A stretch of 6,633 nt of DNA from Paracoccaceae bacterium (lineage in GTDB: Bacteria; Pseudomonadota; Alphaproteobacteria; Rhodobacterales; Rhodobacteraceae), in the NCBI GenBank assembly GCA_003511785.1, contig DOIS01000342.1, forward strand, positions 1 through 6,633. Reading direction: 5' to 3'. The position numbers were made by a program, and so were the translations under genes. Positions 1-4,854 of this stretch are shown here, in pieces. Position 1 is the first letter of the stretch. Each line of letters opens with the position of its first letter. Under the pieces are notes generated by a model. It saw nothing but the letters and a program-made list of their open reading frames with translations. It was not told where the DNA came from and searched no databases.

Positions 1-1587
1 GCCCACGCCCAGGAAGGCGGCGTACTGGTCGAACACCATGTCATAGTCGCGGTCGCGCTCGCGCAGGGTGTATTGCGAGGGGTCCACCTTCTCCAGCACC
101 GCGTCGATGCCCATGCGGGTCAGGTTCGACATGTAGCTTTCCACCACCGCACCCAGCGTGCCCTCGGCGGCGGTGTTGAACAGGAACCTGATGCGCAGCG
201 GGTCTCCGTCCGCATTGCGGCGCATGCCATCATCGCCCACGGGCCAACCGGCCTCGTCCAGGAGCCGCATGGCCTGACGCAGGTTGCGCCGGTCGGTGAG
301 GCGGTCGGGGCTGGAGGTGTGCGGCACGCGCACGGGCTGGGTCAGCAACTCGTCGGGGACCACGTCGCCCAGCGATTGGAGGAAATCCAGCTCCTCGCCC
401 TCGGGCAAGCCCTGAGCCATCAGCGGCGTGTCCTGAGTGAAGGAAGCGCGCTGTTTGAACAGCCCGTATTGCAGCGACTCGTTGGTCCACTCGAAGTTGA
501 AGGCCAGCGCCAGCGCCTCGCGCACGCGCTTGTCCTGCATCACCTCGCGGCCGAGGTTGAACACGAAGCCCGTTGGCGTGGGCGGCGTGCCGTCGGGCAA
601 CTCGGTCTTGATGACATGGCCCTGTGAGACTTTCGGGAAGTTGTACAAGGTGGCCCATGTCTTGGAATCCGCCTCGACTCGAACGGTGTATTCGCCTGCC
701 TTGAAGGCCTCGAAGGCGGCCGCGTCATCGCCGAAATACTCGACCCGGATGGTGTCGAAATTGTGCCGGCCCTGGTTGATCGGCAGGTCGGCACCCCAGT
801 AGTCCCGGTTGCGGCGATAGACGATGCGTCGGTTGATGTCGACGCTTTCGACCATGTAGGGGCCCGAGCCGGGTGGCGTCTCGATCCGGCTTTCATCCAG
901 CCGGGCGCCGGTCTCCTCGAACCACTTTTTCGACCAGACCGGCACGCCGCCCACCTGGTCGATCAGGCTGCGGCGCGAGATGCCGTCGGCGAAGTAGAAC
1001 TTGATCGTGTGATCGTCGATCACCTCGGCCTTGGGAATGCGTTTCTTGACCGCCACTGCATAGGAGGGCAGCCCCTGCTCGAGCAGCAGGTTGTGCGAGA
1101 ACAGCACGTCATGCGCCGTGACCGGCGTGCCGTCGGAGAAGCGCGCTTCCTCGCGCATGTGGAAGATCACCCAGGACTTGTCGGCGGGATATTCCAGGCT
1201 CTCGGCCAGAAGGCCATAGCCCTCGCCATAGGTATCGGCCGAGCCGTCGCCCAAGAGGCTTTCATACATGATCCAGGAAAGCTGCCCGCGCCGGCCCTTG
1301 CGCGAATAGGGGTTCATCGAATCGAAGGTGCCCAGTGCCGAGATGGCGATCTCGCCGCCCTTGGGCGCATCCGGGTTCACGAAATCGAAATGTTCGAAAT
1401 CGGGGCCGTATTTGAGGTCACCGAAGTACGAATAGCCATGGCTGCGGATCATCTCCGGGTCGTCCTGGGCCACGGCGGCGGGACCGGCCAGAGCCAGCGC
1501 GGCCACGAGGCCCAGTTGGGCGGCACAACGGGCCACCGGGCCAAAAACGCGCGAGACGGCGCGCGCGGAAATGCGCGAATGATGCAT
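1..1587 (-). CDS. yejA: YejA-type oligopeptide ABC transporter substrate-binding protein (C-terminus beyond left edge)
   Basis: Periplasmic solute-binding protein (SBP family 5, YejA branch) that delivers oligopeptides to an inner-membrane YejBEF-type ABC importer; the E. coli relative takes up microcin C. The frame is open for 529 codons from the ATG at 1587 to the window edge. E. coli YejA has about 600 residues, so roughly 70-100 C-terminal residues are missing. Residues 1-40 form a signal peptide: a basic start, a hydrophobic stretch LGLVAALALAG, and a likely cleavage AVA|QDD. Next come the YejA-like block FEHFDFVNPDAPKGG (about 65-79), the family-5 pattern RFSDGTPVTAHDV, and RNRDYWGADLPINQGRHNFD followed by EAFKAGEY, which resembles YejA more than DppA or OppA. 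The start is supported by GGAGG nine bases upstream. Transcription runs leftwards, so yejB/E/F genes may lie beyond the window (inference). Another YejA-like paralogue is possible. Confidence 0.9.
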   Translation of the reverse strand, partial: MHHSRISARAVSRVFGPVARCAAQLGLVAALALAGPAAVAQDDPEMIRSHGYSYFGDLKYGPDFEHFDFVNPDAPKGGEIAISALGTFDSMNPYSRKGRRGQLSWIMYESLLGDGSADTYGEGYGLLAESLEYPADKSWVIFHMREEARFSDGTPVTAHDVLFSHNLLLEQGLPSYAVAVKKRIPKAEVIDDHTIKFYFADGISRRSLIDQVGGVPVWSKKWFEETGARLDESRIETPPGSGPYMVESVDINRRIVYRRNRDYWGADLPINQGRHNFDTIRVEYFGDDAAAFEAFKAGEYTVRVEADSKTWATLYNFPKVSQGHVIKTELPDGTPPTPTGFVFNLGREVMQDKRVREALALAFNFEWTNESLQYGLFKQRASFTQDTPLMAQGLPEGEELDFLQSLGDVVPDELLTQPVRVPHTSSPDRLTDRRNLRQAMRLLDEAGWPVGDDGMRRNADGDPLRIRFLFNTAAEGTLGAVVESYMSNLTRMGIDAVLEKVDPSQYTLRERDRDYDMVFDQYAAFLGVG

Positions 1588-1596
1588 CTGTCTCTT

Positions 1597-1601
1597 CCTC
1601 C
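1597..1601 (-). promoter_or_regulatory. Ribosome binding site of the yejA-like gene
   Basis: GGAGG on the minus strand (in the context ACGGAGGAAG), nine bases before the ATG at 1587. It fixes the start, and the chosen start is followed directly by a credible signal peptide. No convincing -35/-10 pair could be chosen between here and the terminator at 1738-1767. Confidence 0.8.
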
Positions 1602-1737
1602 GTATGCCAGACCGATATGGGCCCGGTTCTCGTTCCCGCAAGCTAAAGGCGGGCCGCGCCGTTGTTCAAGTTTAGATTCCGTGAACACCGGGTGACCGGA
1701 ACTTAACATGAGTTACGCAAATATCACCCGCCCCACG

Positions 1738-1767
1738 AAAAAAGCCGCTGCACGGGGCAGCGGCTTT
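1738..1767 (-). terminator. Intrinsic terminator of the cytochrome c transcript
   Basis: A perfect 11-bp inverted repeat, AAAGCCGCTGC and GCAGCGGCTTT, flanks a 5-base loop (stem 1741-1751 with 1757-1767). Read on the minus strand, the stem runs into six T residues (1738-1743). It lies 20 bases after the stop codon of the second heme domain and separates the cytochrome locus from the downstream yejA-like gene, which therefore probably has its own promoter. Only four A-to-T-type residues follow on the plus strand side, so it is oriented for the minus strand. Confidence 0.92.
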
Positions 1768-1787
1768 CAATCCGGTCGGGCTGTGGT

Positions 1788-2390
1788 TTACTCGGCATAG
1801 GTGGCCATGTAGGCGATCACATCGTCGATGTCCTGCGCGTCGCGCAGCCCGGCGAAGGCCATCTTGGTGCCCGGCGCATAATCACGCGGCTTCTCGAGGA
1901 AGGCGGCGAGTTCCTCGGGCGTCCATGCGCCCCCCATCTCGGCCAGCGTGTTGGAGTAGCGGAAGCCTTCGATGCCACCGATCGGACGACCGACGATGTC
2001 GAACAGGTGCGGCCCGACGCCGTTCCGACCGTCTTCCATCCTGTGGCAGGCTTGGCACTTGCGGAACACCCGGGCACCGGCCTCGGGATCGCCGGACAGC
2101 ACGGCGACGGCCTGCGTCTCGGCGGCGATTTCCTCGGTCGCGCTTTCCTCGGCGGGTGCCTCGGCGGTGTCGGCGCCCTCGACCGCGGGGGCCTCCTCGA
2201 TCACGACTTCCTCGGTTGCCATCTCCTCGGCGGCGGTATCCCCGACGGGTTCGGATGCCGGGGCCTCCGCACCTGCGGTTTCGTCGGCGGCGTCCCCGGT
2301 GGGCACGGCGGTCTCGACCTCGGCGGCTTCGGTCGTGGCGGTCTCGGTTTCGGTGGCCGCCTCGTCGATGGCCGCGGGCGTCTCGGTCAC
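1788..2390 (-). CDS. Acidic linker plus class I cytochrome c, heme domain 2
   Basis: From the GTG at 2390 the frame encodes 200 residues. Residues 1-100 are a low-complexity linker rich in Ala, Glu and Thr, with repeated EAPA and TEE-like units and no aromatic residue. Residues 101-200 are a class I cytochrome c. Its heme site CQACH is at 112-116, preceded by ARVFRK, and VGPHLFDIVGR (125-135) and the ligand motif PGTKMAFAGL (Met177) follow, with a last helix ending DDVIAYMATYAE. The GTG overlaps the previous stop as GTGA. The frame is also open up to 2558, but those residues only shadow heme domain 1. There is no export signal, so the natural reading is the C-terminal part of the interrupted di-heme protein. 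A strong terminator follows 20 bases after the stop. The domain resembles heme domain 1 without gaps, which points to internal duplication. Confidence 0.72.
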   Translation of the reverse strand: MTETPAAIDEAATETETATTEAAEVETAVPTGDAADETAGAEAPASEPVGDTAAEEMATEEVVIEEAPAVEGADTAEAPAEESATEEIAAETQAVAVLSGDPEAGARVFRKCQACHRMEDGRNGVGPHLFDIVGRPIGGIEGFRYSNTLAEMGGAWTPEELAAFLEKPRDYAPGTKMAFAGLRDAQDIDDVIAYMATYAE

Positions 2391-2403
2391 GGCTCGGTCA
2401 CGG
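2382..2403. repeat. Perfect 11-bp tandem duplication inside the cytochrome gene
   Basis: The unit CCGTGACCGAG (minus strand) occurs twice head to tail, at 2393-2403 and 2382-2392, with no mismatch. One copy would keep heme domain 1 and the linker in the same frame (AVTE-TPAAIDE); the extra 11 bases shift the frame and create the TGA at 2389-2387. It looks like a replication-slippage product. Confidence 0.9.
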
Positions 2404-2734
2404 CGGAGAAATCCACCGGGCTGTCGCCCTGCGTGTTGAGATAGGCGATCAGGTTCACCCGGTCCTCGACATCCTTTAGGCCCGCAAAGCTCATCGAGGT
2501 GCCCGGGATCAGGCCGCTGGGCTTGATCAGGAACTCGTTGAGGTGCTCGGCATCCCACACCCCGCCATGCGCGGTCATCGCGCCGGAATAACCGAAGCCC
2601 TGGGCCGCCGCCACGTCACGACCCACCACGTTATAGAGGTAGGGGCCGGTGCTGTTGGCGTCCTCTTCCAGCTTGTGGCACGCCGCGCACTTGCGATAGA
2701 CCCGCTCACCCTTGCCGGGGTCCGCTGCGGCCAT
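2387..2734 (-). CDS. Class I cytochrome c, heme domain 1 (separated from its anchor by a frame break)
   Basis: Encodes up to 115 residues of a small class I cytochrome c. The heme site CAACH is at residues 16-20, with VYRK before it and KLEED after. TGPYLYNVVGRD (about 29-40), FGYSGAM (47-53) and the sixth-ligand motif PGTSMSFAGL (Met81) follow, then a C-terminal helix ending NLIAYL. All residues needed for a covalently bound, His/Met-ligated heme are present. The ATG at 2734 overlaps the stop of the anchor fragment as TGATG, and no good Shine-Dalgarno sequence stands at the right distance. Translated alone, the protein would lack an export signal and could not meet the periplasmic heme-attachment machinery. 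It ends with SAVTEP and a TGA created inside an 11-bp duplication. It aligns without gaps to heme domain 2. Confidence 0.72.
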   Translation of the reverse strand: MAAADPGKGERVYRKCAACHKLEEDANSTGPYLYNVVGRDVAAAQGFGYSGAMTAHGGVWDAEHLNEFLIKPSGLIPGTSMSFAGLKDVEDRVNLIAYLNTQGDSPVDFSAVTEP

Positions 2735-2922
2735 CAGTTCTGCAAGTTGACCTCGACAACCTCTTCCTCGGCCTCATCATCGCCGGTGTCGATCACATAG
2801 GACGCTTCGCCGTAAACCTCGGTCTTGTAAAGCTCGTCGGCCACCCACTGGCCCAGCAGGAGGACCAGCAATGCCCCGCACAGCGCGGCCGCGGTCTTGG
2901 TCACCGTCATCGTGTCGAACAT
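2734..2922 (-). CDS. N-terminal membrane anchor fragment of the cytochrome c
   Basis: Encodes 62 residues starting MFDTMTVTK, the typical beginning of Rhodobacterales anchored cytochromes c (recalled family knowledge). An uncleaved signal anchor spans about residues 10-28 (TAAALCGALLVLLLGQWVA). It is followed by ELYKTEVYGEASYVIDTG and an acidic run DDEAEEEVVEV, then the stop TGA at 2736-2734. The frame is open upstream to 3066, but the ATG at 2922 is preferred because it starts right before the membrane segment and fits the family; its ribosome binding site is weak (GGA about 10 bases upstream). The piece has no heme site and ends where the heme domain should continue. Its stop overlaps the next ATG as TGATG. 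Confidence 0.65.
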   Translation of the reverse strand: MFDTMTVTKTAAALCGALLVLLLGQWVADELYKTEVYGEASYVIDTGDDEAEEEVVEVNLQN

Positions 2923-2955
2923 TGATCGCGCGTCCATTTGATCCGGTTTCGCGGC

Positions 2956-2984
2956 TGTGTATTGCTTCCCCGGCCCCGAGGCAA
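2956..2984 (-). promoter_or_regulatory. Candidate promoter of the cytochrome c locus
   Basis: On the minus strand, TTGCCT (2984-2979) and TACACA (2961-2956) are separated by 17 bases, each matching about half of the sigma70 consensus. A start near 2949 would give a leader of about 27 bases before the ATG at 2922. It overlaps the candidate plus-strand promoter of the dehydratase gene. This is a sequence-pattern guess only. Confidence 0.3.
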
Positions 2985-2990
2985 GATAAA
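2962..2990 (+). promoter_or_regulatory. Candidate promoter of the prephenate dehydratase gene
   Basis: TTGCTT (2962-2967) and GATAAA (2985-2990) are spaced by 17 bases, with three and four consensus matches. A start near 2997 would leave a leader of about 56 bases. A second possibility is TTGATC (2938-2943) with TATTGC (2960-2965) at 16 bases. The leader shows no obvious Phe-rich attenuator peptide. Confidence 0.4.
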
Positions 2991-3052
2991 GACGCTGCGA
3001 CCAAACGCCCAACCCGGCGGTCCTTGACCGGCCAGAATTGACGGAAATCCCC

Positions 3053-3886
3053 ATGACCCGACGCATCGCCTTTCAGGGAGAGCCTGGCGCCTACAGCCAC
3101 GAAGCCTGCATGCGGGCGCGCCCGGACATGGAGCCGCTGCCCTGCCGCTCCTTCGAGGACGCGATCAAGGCGGTGCAGCAAGGCCGGGCCGAACTGGCGA
3201 TGCTGCCAGTGGAGAACTCGACCTATGGCCGGGTCGCAGACATCCACCGGCTGCTGCCGGAAAGCGGGCTGCATATCGTGGACGAGGCCTTCGTGCGGGT
3301 GCATATCAGCCTGATGGCCCTGCCCGGCGTCGAGATCGACGAGATCGAGAAGGTGCGCGCGCATCTGGTGCTGCTGCCCCAGGCCGAGGATTTCCTGCGC
3401 CGCTACGGCATCCGGGGCGAGGCCGCCGCCGACAGCGCCGGGGCCGCGGCCGAGGTGGCGCGGGCCGGCAACCGGACCGTGGGTGTTCTCGCCTCGGACC
3501 TGGCGGCCAAGATCCATGGGCTGCATATCCTGGCCCGGCACATCGAAGACCACGCCCACAACACCACGCGCTTTCTGCTGATGTCGCGCGAGGCCGACCG
3601 GACCCGGCGCGGCGAGCACGGCATGATCACCACCTTCGTGTTCCAGGTGCGCAACATCCCGGCGGCTCTCTACAAGGCGATGGGGGGCTTTGCCACCAAT
3701 GGCGTGAACATGACCAAGCTGGAAAGCTACATGGTGGACGGCTCGTTCACCGCGACACAGTTCTATGCCGACATCGAGGGCCACCCGGATGATCCCAACG
3801 TGCGGCTGGCGCTGGAGGAATTGCAGTATTTCACCGCCAATATCGAGTTCCTCGGGGTCTATCCGGCCGATAGCGGGCGGTTCTGA
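3053..3886 (+). CDS. pheA: Prephenate dehydratase
   Basis: Cytoplasmic enzyme that converts prephenate to phenylpyruvate, with loss of water and CO2, in phenylalanine synthesis. The protein has 277 residues, normal for the monofunctional enzyme without chorismate mutase. It opens with RIAFQGEPGAYSHEA, the usual start of the catalytic domain (about 4-180). LPVENSTYG at 51-59 matches the substrate-binding segment, and TTRF at 171-174 holds the catalytic Thr-Arg-Phe motif. An ACT regulatory domain follows (about 192-270: TTFVFQV, IPAALYKAMGGF, NMTKLESYM). The usual ESRP of the Phe-binding site reads ESYM here, and GAL reads AAL. The ATG at 3053 is preferred over a TTG at 3038 because the protein then begins right at the domain edge and GGA lies seven bases upstream. 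It diverges from the cytochrome locus and converges with the next gene, so it is probably transcribed alone. Confidence 0.95.
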   Translation: MTRRIAFQGEPGAYSHEACMRARPDMEPLPCRSFEDAIKAVQQGRAELAMLPVENSTYGRVADIHRLLPESGLHIVDEAFVRVHISLMALPGVEIDEIEKVRAHLVLLPQAEDFLRRYGIRGEAAADSAGAAAEVARAGNRTVGVLASDLAAKIHGLHILARHIEDHAHNTTRFLLMSREADRTRRGEHGMITTFVFQVRNIPAALYKAMGGFATNGVNMTKLESYMVDGSFTATQFYADIEGHPDDPNVRLALEELQYFTANIEFLGVYPADSGRF

Positions 3887-3928
3887 CGCCGCGCACAGCG
3901 GAGGCGCGCGACTTAGGCGTGGGTCAAC

Positions 3929-4492
3929 TCAACCCGGGCCGCGCTCGCCCTCCAGGCGGCCGAACGGGTCGGCCTCGAGGCGCTGGCGCAGCTCGTTGGG
4001 AATCGGCTCGGGGACCAGCGCATCGCCCAGCCCGCCTGGCAGCCGCGCGGCGATCCGGGCCAGTCGGTCGCGCAGCCGGCGCCACCGCCGCCGCAGCCCG
4101 GCCGCCTTGGCGGGATTGCGCCGGGCCAGCCGATCATGGGCGCCCACGGCCATCTCGGCGATGCGGTCGGGACCCAGCGTCAGCCAGGCGATGACCGGCA
4201 GGCAGACCACCAGGATCGCCAGGGCCAAGGCCGCCCAGGGGGCCAGCCAGGCGCCCGTCGCGACCATGGCCAGCCCGATAAGACCCCAGCGCGGCACCCG
4301 CCGCCCATCGGCGCGGCGCCGCGTGAGCCCGTCCAGCCCTCGGCGCCGCGAGGGCGCAGGCGGTTCGGGGTCAGGGGCGGGTTCTCTCTCGGGGCCGGGC
4401 ATGTGCTCGGCCTCGGCCATGACACGGCGGACGATGTCCAGCGTGGGGTCGGCGTGCTGCGCCTCGTCTGTTGTCTCCGGTCGGTCCGACAT
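3929..4492 (-). CDS. Unrecognised protein with two membrane segments
   Basis: I do not recognise this 187-residue protein. Residues 1-47 are polar, acidic and Pro/Glu-rich, likely disordered. Residues 48-68 are strongly basic (SRRRGLDGLTRRRADGRR). Two hydrophobic stretches follow, about 69-84 (WGLIGLAMVATGAWLA) and 86-106 (WAALALAILVVCLPVIAWLTL), likely a membrane hairpin. The C-terminal part contains an Arg-rich helix-like stretch (about 120-150) and ends PNELRQRLEADPFGRLEGE. By the positive-inside rule both termini would be cytoplasmic. The ATG at 4492 is preferred over an upstream GTG at 4585 because GGAG lies ten bases before it and the earlier residues look non-coding. The stop is 42 bases from the convergent dehydratase stop, with no clear terminator between. 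The codon pattern and the coherent membrane hairpin argue that it is real; function unknown. Confidence 0.75.
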   Translation of the reverse strand: MSDRPETTDEAQHADPTLDIVRRVMAEAEHMPGPEREPAPDPEPPAPSRRRGLDGLTRRRADGRRVPRWGLIGLAMVATGAWLAPWAALALAILVVCLPVIAWLTLGPDRIAEMAVGAHDRLARRNPAKAAGLRRRWRRLRDRLARIAARLPGGLGDALVPEPIPNELRQRLEADPFGRLEGERGPG

Positions 4493-4707
4493 GGCGTAAA
4501 ATCTCCGGTCAGGATGCCTTTGCCCTGCCCGAATCGGTGGCGCCGCGCCGCAGAGCGCGCTTGTCGGATGAAGGAGCTGCCTCACGTCCCGCGGGGCACG
4601 GCCCGCCGGTTTGCGCCTTTATTCCGCCACAATCATGGCGAAATCATGGCAGAGCGCGGGCAGAAATGTGGCGCGAGGCGGGGGTGGAGCCGAAAAACGG
4701 GGAAAGG
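4493..4707. other. Gap between SRP RNA and the two-segment membrane protein gene
   Basis: This 215-base gap holds a 9-bp direct repeat AATCATGGC at 4631-4639 and 4642-4650 (period 11). A 5-bp dyad CGCCA/TGGCG at 4625-4640 overlaps the first copy. A TTTTT run on the minus strand at 4693-4697 lies ten bases after the SRP RNA stem and may end that RNA. I see no convincing gene in it and no clear promoter for the gene starting at 4492. Confidence 0.5.
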
Positions 4708-4803
4708 TGAGAGGCTGGACAGCGACCCAAGCGGGATTCGTTGCGGCTGCTTCCTTCCGGACCTGACCGGGTTGGCGAAGCGCTTGCCCGCGCCAGCCTC
4801 TCA
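4708..4803 (-). ncRNA. ffs: Bacterial small signal recognition particle RNA (4.5S RNA)
   Basis: RNA scaffold of the signal recognition particle; it binds Ffh and couples translating ribosomes to the membrane receptor FtsY. On the minus strand, 4768-4745 carries the near-invariant core GGTCAGGTCCGGAAGGAAGC followed by AGCC, including the GGAA tetraloop and the asymmetric bulge that Ffh recognises. The ends pair in a perfect 11-bp stem: TGAGAGGCTGG (4803-4793) with CCAGCCTCTCA (4718-4708). The resulting length of about 96 nt matches the small SRP RNA type. A promoter stands right upstream and a short T run follows. Ends are set from the stem and may be off by a few bases. Confidence 0.95.
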
Positions 4804-4809
4804 AGGGCG

Positions 4810-4838
4810 CATATAGGCCCACCCGCCCGGCAATGCAA
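4810..4838 (-). promoter_or_regulatory. Promoter of the SRP RNA gene
   Basis: On the minus strand, TTGCAT (4838-4833) and TATATG (4815-4810) have a 17-base spacer. The expected start, seven bases on, falls at about 4803, exactly where the RNA's terminal stem begins. The agreement between promoter spacing and RNA end makes this the best-supported promoter in the window. It lies only 17 bases after the stop of the upstream nucleotidase gene. Confidence 0.75.
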
Positions 4839-4854
4839 TCCCGCCCGGCGGAAC

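Larger units (their letters stand above)
1788..2922 (-). pseudogene. Membrane-anchored di-heme cytochrome c gene, interrupted by two frame breaks
   Basis: The stretch reads as one ancestral gene in three successive frames. An N-terminal membrane anchor and acidic stretch (2922-2734) is followed by heme domain 1 (2734-2387), then an acidic linker with heme domain 2 (2390-1788). Adding one base at the first junction (AAC TGATG read as AAC CTG ATG) gives the continuous N-L-M-A-A-A-D-P expected of this family. Collapsing an 11-bp tandem duplication at 2382-2403 joins SAVTE directly to TPAAIDEA. The restored protein would have about 374 residues: signal anchor, class I cytochrome c, flexible linker, class I cytochrome c. 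Such anchored cytochromes (like cytochrome cy and CycM/c552) carry electrons from the bc1 complex to terminal oxidases on the periplasmic face. No other stop codon interrupts the gene, and both heme domains keep all key residues, so the breaks are recent, artefactual, or tolerated. A separately translated set of three proteins is the alternative, but the heme pieces would lack export signals. Confidence 0.6.

Noticed and set aside
1640..1670. Possible yejA promoter (TTGAAC with TTAGCT, 17-base spacer, minus strand)
   Set aside because: The -10 match is too poor to report as a feature.
763..1695. 310-codon open frame on the plus strand
   Set aside because: It is antisense to the yejA-like gene, which has a signal peptide, ribosome binding site and clear family motifs; the plus-strand translation shows none.
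1677..1701. Imperfect dyad TTCCG...CGGAA upstream of the yejA-like gene
   Set aside because: Only the outer five bases pair cleanly; the interior is mismatched, so it is no better than chance for an operator.
1925..2479. Open frames on the plus strand across the cytochrome linker, Ser/Ala-, Gly- or Arg-rich
   Set aside because: They mirror the biased codons of the acidic Ala/Glu/Thr linker on the other strand and have no independent support.
2777..3784. 335-codon open frame on the minus strand
   Set aside because: It is mostly antisense to prephenate dehydratase and runs in a different frame through the cytochrome anchor; the true proteins have recognisable motifs.
3889..3901. Small hairpin CCGC-GCACA-GCGG after the pheA stop
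   Set aside because: A four-bp stem without a following T run is too weak to be called a terminator.
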